The translations under genes were made by a program, and so were the position numbers. The notes under the pieces are model-generated. The model saw nothing but the letters and a program-made list of their open reading frames with translations. It was not told the DNA's origin and made no database searches. From NCBI GenBank assembly GCA_900546255.1, contig URCB01000049.1, forward strand, positions 1 through 12,365: a stretch of 12,365 nt of DNA. Reading direction: 5' to 3'. The DNA comes from an uncultured Eubacteriales bacterium. Lineage in GTDB: Bacteria > Bacillota > Clostridia > Oscillospirales > Oscillospiraceae. Below, in pieces: positions 5,984 to 12,365 of this stretch. Every line of letters begins with the position of its first letter. Position 1 is the first letter of the stretch.

Positions 5984-7966
5984 ATGACGACCTTTCTCTA
6001 TGCCCCGCTGCTCCAACCCCTGCAGATTGGCAAGCTCACCATCCCCAACCGGTTCTGCGCGGGGCCCCTCACTTTGCCCTCGGTCCACGGCCCCTTTGGG
6101 GAGTTCTCCCAAGACGGCCTGGCCTACTACGAGGCCCGGGCCAAGGGGGGCTTTGGCCTGATTTTCACCGGGGCCTTCCACCCGGACACCTTGGTGGACC
6201 CGGTCCACCCCCTGGACAGCAAGCAGCCCCTGAAGGCCCCCAAGGCCTTCCAACGCTCCGCCGTGGAGCTGTTGGAGCGGCTGGACGCCTACGGGACCAA
6301 GATGATCCCCCAGATCTCCATGGGCTACGGCCGGAACGCCCCCGGCTGCTTCTGCCCCTCGGAAATCCCCTACTACCACGACCCCGCCCGCCTGGCCCCC
6401 GCCCTCACCAAGGACCAGATCCGGCAGAAGATCGACCAGATGATCGCCACCGCCGTCTTTTTCCAGCAGTGCGGCTTCCCGGGCATTGAGGTCCACGCCA
6501 TGCACTGGGGGTACCTGCTGGACCAGTTCGCCATGACCTTCATGAACCACCGCACCGACGAGTACGGCGGGGCGCTGGAGAACCGCCTCCGCTGCGCCCG
6601 GGAGATCCTGGAGGGGATCAAGGCCGCCTGCGGGTCGGGCTTTGTGGTGTCCATGCGCCTGGCCCTCAAGTCCTACATCAAGGGGTACAACCAACCCTCC
6701 CTCCACGGGGAGGACGAGGTGGGCCGCACCCTGGAGGAGGGGCTGGAAATCGCCCGCCGCCTGGAGGCCTACGGCTACGACTGCCTCAGCGTGGACTTTG
6801 GCCAGTACGACTCCTTCTACTACGCCGCGCCCCCCTGCTACATGGAGAAGGGCCGGGTGATCCCCCTGTCCGCGGCGGTGAAGGAGCAGGTGAAGATCCC
6901 CATCCTCTGCGGCGGCCGGATGAACGACCCCGCCCTGGCCGCCCAGGCCATCGCCGAGGGGAAGATGGACGCCGTGGTCCTGGGCCGGGCCTCCCTGGCC
7001 GACCCCGACTACCCCCGGAAGGTGGCCATGGGCTGTCCCCAGGACATCCGGCCCTGCATCGGGTGCAACCAGGGGTGCATCGGGGCCCTGAAAATCGGCC
7101 GGCGCACCGGCTGCGCCGTGAATCCCCAGGCCGCCCGGGAGGCCAGCTTCTCCCTCACACCCGCCCCCCGGAAGAAGTCCGTCCTGGTGGTGGGGGGCGG
7201 CCCCGCCGGCATGGAGGCCGCCCGCGCCGCCGCCCTCCGGGGGCACAAGGTCACCCTGTGGGAGCAGGGGGACGCTCTGGGGGGCAACCTGATCCCCGCC
7301 GGGACCCACGACTTTAAGCGGGAACTCCACGAGCTCAGCGCCTGGTACCAGCGGCAGCTGGCCCAGCTGGGGGTGGCGGTCCGGCTGGGGACCGCCGCCG
7401 ACGCCCCGGCCATCCGCCGAGAAAAGCCCGACGCGGTGATCCTGGCGGTGGGGGCCACCCCCACCGTGCCCCCGGCGGCGGGGATGGACAGCCCCAAGGT
7501 GGTGGACTGCGTCACCGCCCTCACCGGGGCAGACCTGCCCGGCCAGCGCATCCTGGTGGTGGGGGGCGGCCTGGTGGGCTGCGAGACCGCCCTGGGCTAT
7601 GCCCAGGCGGGGAAGACCGTCACCATCGTGGAGGCCCTGCCGGACATCCTCTCCGCCGGCATCCCGGTGCCGGAGATGAACGCCTCCATGCTCCGGGACC
7701 TGCTGGCCGAGTGGAAGGTCACCCTCCGCACCGGCTGCCGCCTGGCCCAGGTGACGGCGGAAGGCGCCGTGGTCACCGGCCCCCAGGGGGAGGAGACCCT
7801 CCCCGCCGACCATGTGGTCCTGGCGGTGGGCTTCACCCCCCGGCCCTCCCTGGCCGGGGAACTGGCCGGCACCGGGATGGAAGTCTACCAAGTGGGGGAC
7901 GGCAGCAAGGTGGGCAGCGTGATGACCGCCATCGCCTCGGCCTACACCGTGGCCCGGGCACTGTAA
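5984..7966 (+). CDS. NADH:flavin oxidoreductase / ene-reductase, OYE-FadH (2-enoate reductase) type with Fe-S cluster
   Basis: Modular flavoenzyme of 660 residues that uses NAD(P)H to reduce activated C=C bonds; relatives are 2,4-dienoyl-CoA reductase, 2-enoate reductase and BaiCD/BaiH. Residues 1-350 form the FMN-binding TIM barrel, with HAMHWGYLLDQF (171-182) and NHRTDEYGGALENR. Cys358, 361, 365 and 377 (CX2CX3CX11C) match the 4Fe-4S ligand spacing of E. coli FadH. A FAD motif VVGGGPAGMEAARAA (402-416) and a second dinucleotide motif VVGGGLVGCETALGYA (525-540) follow, and the protein ends with VGDGSKVGSVMTAIASAY. The start has AAAGGAGG. The catalytic stretch has an inserted Trp relative to the FadH-type HGYL motif. 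The true substrate (an unsaturated acid, aryl acrylate, steroid or bile-acid intermediate) cannot be told from sequence. It lies between the dipeptidase and a flavin reductase, with the latter 21 bases downstream. Confidence 0.92.
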   Translation: MTTFLYAPLLQPLQIGKLTIPNRFCAGPLTLPSVHGPFGEFSQDGLAYYEARAKGGFGLIFTGAFHPDTLVDPVHPLDSKQPLKAPKAFQRSAVELLERLDAYGTKMIPQISMGYGRNAPGCFCPSEIPYYHDPARLAPALTKDQIRQKIDQMIATAVFFQQCGFPGIEVHAMHWGYLLDQFAMTFMNHRTDEYGGALENRLRCAREILEGIKAACGSGFVVSMRLALKSYIKGYNQPSLHGEDEVGRTLEEGLEIARRLEAYGYDCLSVDFGQYDSFYYAAPPCYMEKGRVIPLSAAVKEQVKIPILCGGRMNDPALAAQAIAEGKMDAVVLGRASLADPDYPRKVAMGCPQDIRPCIGCNQGCIGALKIGRRTGCAVNPQAAREASFSLTPAPRKKSVLVVGGGPAGMEAARAAALRGHKVTLWEQGDALGGNLIPAGTHDFKRELHELSAWYQRQLAQLGVAVRLGTAADAPAIRREKPDAVILAVGATPTVPPAAGMDSPKVVDCVTALTGADLPGQRILVVGGGLVGCETALGYAQAGKTVTIVEALPDILSAGIPVPEMNASMLRDLLAEWKVTLRTGCRLAQVTAEGAVVTGPQGEETLPADHVVLAVGFTPRPSLAGELAGTGMEVYQVGDGSKVGSVMTAIASAYTVARAL

Positions 7967-7987
7967 GAACGAAGGAGGACAGATCCC

Positions 7988-8557
7988 ATGCGAAAGAATT
8001 TTCGAAACGTCGGCTTTTACCCCCAGCCCGTGCTGGTGGTGGGCACCTACGACCAGGACGGCATCCCCGACGCCATGAATGTGGGCTGGGGCGGCCTGGT
8101 GGGGGGCACCTATGTGGAGCTGAACATCTCCCGGGGCCACAAGACCACGGAGAACATCCGCCAAAAGCGGGCCTTCACCCTGAGCTTCGCCGACCAGGCC
8201 AACCTGGTGGCGGCGGACTACGTGGGGTTGGTCTCCGGCTATGACGTGCCGGACAAGATCGCCCGGGCGGGGCTCCACCCCATCCGGAGCGACTTTGTGG
8301 ACGCCCCCCTGTTTGAGGAGCTCCCCCTCACCCTGGAGTGCCAGGTGGTGGAGCTCACCGAGGAGGGCCCCGGCGGGGTGCGCATCGTGGGCCAGGTGCT
8401 GAACATGAGCGCCGACGAGTCCATCCTGGGGGAGGACGGCCTGGTGGACGCAGACAAGGCCCACTTCCTCTCCTTTGACCGGGTGCGCCGGGTGTACCGC
8501 CTCTTAGGCGGCGTGGTGGGCCAGGCCTACCAAGACGGGAAGCAGCGCATGAAGTGA
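7988..8557 (+). CDS. Flavin reductase family protein (flavoredoxin-like)
   Basis: A 189-residue FMN-binding split-barrel protein of the flavin reductase / flavoredoxin family. Visible family features are the N-terminal PQPVLVVGTYDQDGIPDAMNVGWGG, in which the substrate-free loop and NVGWGG contact flavin, then NISRGHKTTENIRQKRAFTLSF and the C-terminal LSFDRVRRVYRLLGGVVGQAY. In anaerobes such proteins carry electrons or reduce flavin rather than working with an oxygenase. The start has GAAGGAGG before ATG. It is the last gene of the cluster, 21 bases after the ene-reductase, and a strong terminator follows the stop. It may pass electrons to or from the neighbouring reductase; that is inference from position. 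Confidence 0.9.
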   Translation: MRKNFRNVGFYPQPVLVVGTYDQDGIPDAMNVGWGGLVGGTYVELNISRGHKTTENIRQKRAFTLSFADQANLVAADYVGLVSGYDVPDKIARAGLHPIRSDFVDAPLFEELPLTLECQVVELTEEGPGGVRIVGQVLNMSADESILGEDGLVDADKAHFLSFDRVRRVYRLLGGVVGQAYQDGKQRMK

Positions 8558-8573
8558 GCCCCTCAACTATCGC

Positions 8574-8609
8574 AAAAAAACAGCCGCCGGAATGTCCGGC
8601 GGCTGTTTT
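8574..8609. terminator. Bidirectional Rho-independent terminator between convergent genes
   Basis: An 11-bp perfect stem CAGCCGCCGGA / TCCGGCGGCTG with an ATG loop, flanked by an A-run on the left (8574-8580) and TTTT on the right (8606-8609). The A-run is a T-run for minus-strand transcripts, so it should stop both the plus-strand cluster and the DUF4364 gene. Confidence 0.88.
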
Positions 8610-8626
8610 GATTTGTGTTCTCGGTG

Positions 8627-9148
8627 TTACAGGGGCGGCTCCCCCAACAGGGTTTGCAGGATGTTCTCGTACAGGGCCTCCGGGTGCAGGCGGAACTGGT
8701 CGGCCAGTTGGTTGGCCTGGTCCTCGGAGACCGCCAGCAGGTCCAGGGTCATCAGGTTCCCCTTGTCGTCGTCCAGGATCAGGCGGAGGGTGACCCCCCC
8801 ATCCTCCCGGGGAAGGAGTTCCGACCGGACTTGGGCGTTGCGGCGGAGCACCGCGTTGACCTTGGCCAGGTTCCGGTCGCACTTTTTCCGCACGGAAAAG
8901 GCCAGGCTGCTCTCGCAGATCTCCCCGTTGCGGCGGCCCTTGTCGGTGATGGTGTAGAGGTCCCCCTCCACCGCCAGGTGGCCGGTGCTGACCAGTTCGG
9001 CCACCGACTCGGCAAAGTCAAAGTACTCCACCCCGTCGTCGCAGAAGGTGAGGTCCGCCAAGGTGGTGAAGTCCACCGGTCCGGCCACCCGCGCCATCAG
9101 GTAGAGGATGAGAAACTTGATGTCCAGTTTGTCGTGAATGAACCCCAT
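8627..9148 (-). CDS. DUF4364 family protein, winged-helix-like N-terminus
   Basis: A 173-residue cytoplasmic protein of the clostridial DUF4364 family. The N-terminus MGFIHDKLDIKFLILYLM is characteristic, followed by LADLTFCDDGVEYFDFAESVAEL and a stretch that reads like a winged helix (GHLAVEGDLYTITDKGRRNGE, about residues 57-77). The rest is helical and then strand-rich (VTLRLILDDDKGNLMTLDLL). Function is not established; the fold suggests DNA or regulatory binding. I chose the ATG preceded by GGGAGGGGAG. An open extension of 62 codons upstream covers both predicted promoters and is not expected to be translated. The gene is convergent with the flavin reductase gene and divergent from the surface protein gene. 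Confidence 0.85.
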   Translation of the reverse strand: MGFIHDKLDIKFLILYLMARVAGPVDFTTLADLTFCDDGVEYFDFAESVAELVSTGHLAVEGDLYTITDKGRRNGEICESSLAFSVRKKCDRNLAKVNAVLRRNAQVRSELLPREDGGVTLRLILDDDKGNLMTLDLLAVSEDQANQLADQFRLHPEALYENILQTLLGEPPL

Positions 9149-9190
9149 GGGCTCCCCTCCCGTTCTGCCCCAGGGGGCGTTGCTGGTCCT

Positions 9191-9219
9191 ATTATAGCCA
9201 GTTTGCGGGGAAAGGACAA
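9191..9219 (-). promoter_or_regulatory. Proximal promoter of the DUF4364 gene
   Basis: Minus-strand TTGTCC -35 (9219-9214), a 17-base spacer and consensus TATAAT -10 (9196-9191). Predicted start near 9184, about 36 bases before the ATG at 9148. Confidence 0.7.
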
Positions 9220-9302
9220 GGGTTTTTTCTCCCGAGAGGAGGGCGGCTGGGCGCGGAAAGGTGTACTTTTTGAAACGCGGGATTGGCCAAGTACTCGCCC
9301 CT

Positions 9303-9331
9303 ATCATACCCCAAAGAAAGCGCTTTTTCAA
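9303..9331 (-). promoter_or_regulatory. Distal minus-strand promoter upstream of DUF4364
   Basis: TTGAAA -35 (9331-9326), a 17-base spacer and TATGAT -10 (9308-9303), all on the minus strand. The spacer contains the palindrome AAAGCGCTTT. The sequence TCTTTGGGGTATGATAG, spanning the end of the spacer and the -10, matches the rrf2 promoter at 16 of 17 bases. It would give a second, longer DUF4364 transcript. Confidence 0.6.
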
Positions 9332-9345
9332 CACATTTTTGAAAA
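9325..9345. repeat. Symmetric inverted repeat across divergent -35 regions
   Basis: TTTTCAA and TTGAAAA with a 7-base spacer, a perfect 21-base palindromic unit. The left arm contains the minus-strand -35 (TTGAAA read on the minus strand) and the right arm contains a TTGAAA read on the plus strand. It is a plausible shared operator or a back-to-back pair of -35 boxes. Confidence 0.45.
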
Positions 9346-9466
9346 TATCTCATATGGTACGAATCCTTTGAAAACCTACACCTTTTTATATTGCGGAGGT
9401 GATAGGGAGCGAAGGACACCCACCCCAGCGCGACCCCATAAAAAAGATAAAAGGAGGAAAACACAC

Positions 9467-12217
9467 GTGAAGAGAAAATTTTTTGCCGCGTTTCTGTCAT
9501 TGTGCATGGTGATGAGTTTGGTGCCTATGACAGCGTTAGCGGCTCCAGAGGATGGCAACCAGGCAGCGACGGAACTGCCAGAGGCAGTGGATGGCGTGAT
9601 TACGCTGGATAAGGATTACAGTGTATCTACGCTGAATTCCAATGTTACGTATGACTTGAATGGGCACACCTTAACTTATACTGGAGGAACCGTTACCATT
9701 TCAGATGGAGATATATTAACATTTAAAGATAGTTCTGTTTCTGAAATGGCACGAGGCGGAACGCTCAAGCTTACAGGAGTTTCAAGTACCAGTGCAGCTC
9801 TTTCCCCAGAACAGGGTGGAACTGTAAACGCAGAGAACATCAATGTAGAGTGCACAGGCTCTGCATTTTTCCCAAAAGGGGATGCGGCAGCTGTTAATAT
9901 TACAAATTGTGATGTGACTGCTAGCGTTTACTGTGTTGCTACAAATGCAGGAAGCAACGCTAATTATAACGTTGAGATTACATTGAAGAACTCCACATTT
10001 ACTGCCAATGCGGACGATGATGACAACTGCCCTGTGATGATTAACGTCCCCGGCACCCTCATTATGGACAACTGCACGGTCACCGGCGATCGTATGGGCG
10101 TTCTGGTTCGCGCTGGTGATGCAACCATTACCAACTGTACGATTACTGCTACCGGGGAATACACCGACAACAATAATTATGAAACTAACGATTGGAAATC
10201 TGGTAACGAGGTGCCCATGGCGGCAGTAATCGTGGGCAGCAAGAATGGTAGCTATAACAAAAACGCTACTTGTGAGATTACAAATACAGTTATTTCGCAA
10301 ACGAATACAAACAAGCCTGCTATTTATGTGAGCAGCAACAAATCAGGAAGCTATAGCACCCAACTGAATATCTCTGGTGAAGAGACGCAGATTAGCGGTA
10401 ACGTAGTTGTGGCAGACGGTTCAACTACTACCCCAGCTGCTGTTGTGATTACGGAAGGCGCAACTGTAACTGGTAACATTGCGAACAATTCCAAGTTCTC
10501 TTCTATTGCGGTAATGGACAATGCGACGCTGAACGGCGAAGTAACAAAGGTTGAGGGTTCTGGCCCCGTCTATGTTAAAGATAACGAGGATAGCACCGCT
10601 GTTGCTATAAACAATAACACGAATAAGCTGTATACAGATTTGAAAGCGGCCATCGACGCCGCCCAATCTGGCGACACCGTGACCCTGCTGAAACATGTCA
10701 ACGTTGTTAAGGACGGTGTACAGAACACCAGTGGAATCCTGAAGATTACCAAAGACATCACTCTGGACGGTAACAGCAAAAAGATCACCGTAACTGGCGA
10801 CGGAACCAACACTCCCAGTGTGATCAACATCGAGGAAAACGCTAACGTCACCATCAAAAATCTCACCATCGACAGTGACAAAAAGGCCAAGCACGGCCTG
10901 AACCTCTACAACGCTGGAAAGGTGACTGTGGAGAACGTCACCATTCAGAATGGCACTGGCTACGGCATCGTGTGCAACAGTTCTGACCTTACTGTCAATG
11001 GCCTCACCACCCGTGGAAATGACTGGGGCGGCATCAACATTGACACCAGCGCTGGTAATGACAGCAACTTTACCATGACTTCCGGCAATATCCAGGAAGG
11101 AAATTCGGTCTGTATTGAGAATGGACAGGAGGAAAATATCACCGCTCAAATTTCCGGCGGTTCCTTCAAGGATGTGATGCTCCAGAATGTTGATAGTAAT
11201 GTCGATCTGGATATCACCGGTGGTAGTTTCAATGACGTAAAGGAAGTTACCAAGACCGGTGACACTACTACAGAAAATCCCACGCCTAGTGACATGATCA
11301 CCATCTCCGGCGGTCGGTTTGCAAATGATGTCACCAACTACCTGGCCGACGGCCTGGTGCAGGACAGCAACGGCAACGTAGAAAAACCCTACATCCCCCC
11401 CGCCAACCCCAACTACAAAATCACCATCGGTGCCATGGAGAACGGCACCGTCACCGCCAACCCCACCGCCGCCAAGGCCGGGGCCACGGTGACCCTGACG
11501 CCCGTCCCTGACGAGGGCTACGCCCTGTCCACCCTCACTGTCACCGACCGTTTCGGCGACGCCGTGCAGGTCACCGAGAACGCCGACGGCACCTACACCT
11601 TCCCCATGCCCAACGGCCAGGTGACCGTCACCGCCACCTTCGTGGAGACCGAGGAACCCGTGGACGAGCCCTTCGTTGACGTGGCCGAAGGCGATTGGTT
11701 CTATGACGCCGTGGTCTACGCCTACCAGAACGAACTCATGGACGGCGTGGGCGGCAACCGTTTCGCCCCCAACAGCGAAACTACGAGAGCCCAGCTGGTG
11801 ACCATCCTGTACCGCCTGGAGGGCCAGCCCGCCGTCTCCGGCGACCTGCCCTTCACCGACGTGGAGAGTGGCACCTGGTACACCGACGCCATTCTTTGGG
11901 CGGCCCAGAACAACATCGTCAATGGTGTCAGCGACACCGAGTTTGCCCCCGGCGATGACCTCACCCGGCAGCAGCTGGTGACCATTCTCTACCGCTATGC
12001 CGAGGCCAAGGGCTACGACGTGTCCGCCTCCGCTGACCTCTCCGGCTATCCCGACGCCGATCAGGTCCAGGACTATGCCCAGCCCGCCATGGCTTGGGCG
12101 GTGGCGGAGAACATCATCCAGGGCATGGAGGATGGCACCCTGAAGCCCGCAGGCAACGCCTCTCGGGCCCAGATTGCCACCATTCTCATGCGGTTCTGTG
12201 AGGATGTGGCACAGTAA
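9467..12217 (+). CDS. Secreted SLH-domain surface protein with beta-helix region
   Basis: A 916-residue exported protein held on the cell wall. The GTG start is fixed by AAAGGAGG nine bases upstream and by a signal peptide right after it: MKRK, a hydrophobic core, and likely cleavage after TALA (about residue 25). Residues ~30-625 are rich in short beta turns of the right-handed beta-helix kind (ATITNCTI, ANVTIKNLTI, GKVTVENVTI), with a subdomain boundary near residue 388 (LYTDLKAAIDAAQSGDTVTLL). Residues ~650-727 form an InlB-type repeat (GTVTANPTAAKAGATVTLTPVPDEGY). Three SLH domains start near residues 736, 796 and 861; they bind wall polymers in other Gram-positives. Base use shifts from AT-richer to GC-rich around 11340, so the gene looks mosaic. 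Ligand or enzyme activity is unknown; adhesin or glycan binding is the usual guess for beta-helix SLH proteins. Confidence 0.92.
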   Translation: MKRKFFAAFLSLCMVMSLVPMTALAAPEDGNQAATELPEAVDGVITLDKDYSVSTLNSNVTYDLNGHTLTYTGGTVTISDGDILTFKDSSVSEMARGGTLKLTGVSSTSAALSPEQGGTVNAENINVECTGSAFFPKGDAAAVNITNCDVTASVYCVATNAGSNANYNVEITLKNSTFTANADDDDNCPVMINVPGTLIMDNCTVTGDRMGVLVRAGDATITNCTITATGEYTDNNNYETNDWKSGNEVPMAAVIVGSKNGSYNKNATCEITNTVISQTNTNKPAIYVSSNKSGSYSTQLNISGEETQISGNVVVADGSTTTPAAVVITEGATVTGNIANNSKFSSIAVMDNATLNGEVTKVEGSGPVYVKDNEDSTAVAINNNTNKLYTDLKAAIDAAQSGDTVTLLKHVNVVKDGVQNTSGILKITKDITLDGNSKKITVTGDGTNTPSVINIEENANVTIKNLTIDSDKKAKHGLNLYNAGKVTVENVTIQNGTGYGIVCNSSDLTVNGLTTRGNDWGGINIDTSAGNDSNFTMTSGNIQEGNSVCIENGQEENITAQISGGSFKDVMLQNVDSNVDLDITGGSFNDVKEVTKTGDTTTENPTPSDMITISGGRFANDVTNYLADGLVQDSNGNVEKPYIPPANPNYKITIGAMENGTVTANPTAAKAGATVTLTPVPDEGYALSTLTVTDRFGDAVQVTENADGTYTFPMPNGQVTVTATFVETEEPVDEPFVDVAEGDWFYDAVVYAYQNELMDGVGGNRFAPNSETTRAQLVTILYRLEGQPAVSGDLPFTDVESGTWYTDAILWAAQNNIVNGVSDTEFAPGDDLTRQQLVTILYRYAEAKGYDVSASADLSGYPDADQVQDYAQPAMAWAVAENIIQGMEDGTLKPAGNASRAQIATILMRFCEDVAQ

Positions 12218-12236
12218 TCGTTCCCCTGCAACGTAT

Positions 12237-12267
12237 AAAAGGAGAGCGCCAAAGGCGCTCTCCTTTT
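12237..12267. terminator. Terminator after the surface protein gene
   Basis: Perfect 14-bp inverted repeat, AAAAGGAGAGCGCC / GGCGCTCTCCTTTT, with an AAA loop, 19 bases after the TAA stop. The TTTT tail serves the plus strand and the AAAA start would serve a convergent transcript, so it may work in both directions. Confidence 0.9.
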
Positions 12268-12284
12268 GCTTTGCCCTATAGGTG

Positions 12285-12348
12285 GGTCCTTTTTGGACCG
12301 GCGCAGGGTGGGCCCTGCGAGGTGGGTTCCCGCCCGGTCCCGGGCGGG
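12285..12348. repeat. Three consecutive hairpins at the right edge
   Basis: Three back-to-back inverted repeats: GGTCC-TTTTT-GGACC (12285-12299), CGCAGGG-TGGG-CCCTGCG (12302-12319) and CCCGCCCG-GTCC-CGGGCGGG (12329-12348). No coding frame with a ribosome binding site was seen here. It may be a structured RNA, an intergenic repeat element, or the edge of a feature beyond the window. Confidence 0.5.
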
Positions 12349-12365
12349 GGATCCAGGCTTTCTCT

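Larger units (their letters stand above)
9149..9466. other. Divergent intergenic region (318 bases): promoters and leader, no gene seen
   Basis: Contains two minus-strand promoters for the DUF4364 gene and a symmetric inverted repeat, listed separately. The plus-strand promoter for the surface protein is less clear: a TTGAAA -35 at 9339-9344 with a 17-base spacer reaches only AATCCT (9362-9367). TATATT at 9387-9392 is a better -10 but lacks a good -35. The region is AT-rich from about 9300 on. The surface protein leader from about 9392 holds a perfect AAAGGAGG (9450-9457). No RNA gene was recognised. Confidence 0.5.

Noticed and set aside
4073..8464. A 4.4-kb open frame on the minus strand opposite dppF, the dipeptidase, the ene-reductase and the flavin reductase
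   Set aside because: It is an antisense shadow of very GC-rich genes whose third codon positions are nearly always C or G. The translation is low-complexity (rich in His, Gly, Val, Gln) with no recognisable domain, while the plus-strand genes have complete family motifs and ribosome binding sites.
9263..9294. GTACTT ... AAGTAC inverted repeat
   Set aside because: Arms of only six bases separated by 20 bases, with no promoter in a meaningful position; likely chance.
8615..9466. Upstream in-frame extension of the surface protein by 284 codons
   Set aside because: It runs antisense through the DUF4364 gene and the divergent promoter region, and the signal peptide and strong ribosome binding site fix the start at GTG 9467.
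9399..9470. A 23-codon GTG-started frame whose TGA overlaps the surface protein start (possible leader peptide)
   Set aside because: No ribosome binding site at a usable distance from its GTG and no recognisable peptide; overlap of the stop with the start can easily be chance.

Overview
The window looks like chromosomal DNA from a GC-rich anaerobic Firmicute, most likely an Oscillospiraceae-type gut clostridium of the Flavonifractor / Pseudoflavonifractor / Lawsonibacter kind. The reasons are strong AGGAGG ribosome binding sites, sigma-A type promoters, a short Rrf2-NifS-IscU iron-sulfur set, clostridial DUF4364 and DUF3784 proteins, an S-layer-homology (SLH) surface protein, and an oxygen-sensitive type of flavin/Fe-S ene-reductase. 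Genus placement is inference; nothing in the window fixes the species.

Left part (1-2100, minus strand): an Rrf2-family regulator with three conserved cysteines, its own terminator, then nifS (cysteine desulfurase) overlapping the start of iscU/nifU, which runs off the left edge. Two 17-base CCTA-N9-TAGG palindromes cover the nifS promoter and a diverged third copy lies just downstream of the rrf2 -10 box. This suggests the regulator controls both itself and cluster biosynthesis.

Middle (2247-8557, plus strand): seven closely spaced genes ending at a strong bidirectional terminator. They are a YciI-like small protein, a DUF3784 membrane protein, two Dpp/Opp-type ABC ATPases (dppD-like and dppF-like), an M19 membrane dipeptidase, a 660-residue OYE/FadH-type ene-reductase with FMN, Fe-S and FAD/NAD modules, and a small flavin-reductase-family protein. 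No permease or substrate-binding protein is present, so the ATPases must serve a transporter encoded elsewhere. The content fits peptide uptake, dipeptide cleavage and reduction of an unsaturated acid or similar compound, but this linkage is inference.

Right part: a convergent DUF4364 gene (minus strand), a divergent 318-base regulatory region with two minus-strand promoters and a symmetric inverted repeat, then a 916-residue secreted protein. That protein has a signal peptide, a long right-handed beta-helix-like region, an InlB-type repeat and three C-terminal SLH domains. Its front two thirds are clearly AT-richer than its C-terminal anchor and the neighbouring genes, so the gene looks mosaic. 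It ends in a 14-bp-stem terminator, followed by three consecutive hairpins at the right edge.

No tRNA, rRNA, CRISPR array, transposase or phage gene was seen. No wholly new system is demonstrated. The best leads are the Rrf2 operators, the peptide/ene-reductase gene set and the mosaic surface protein.
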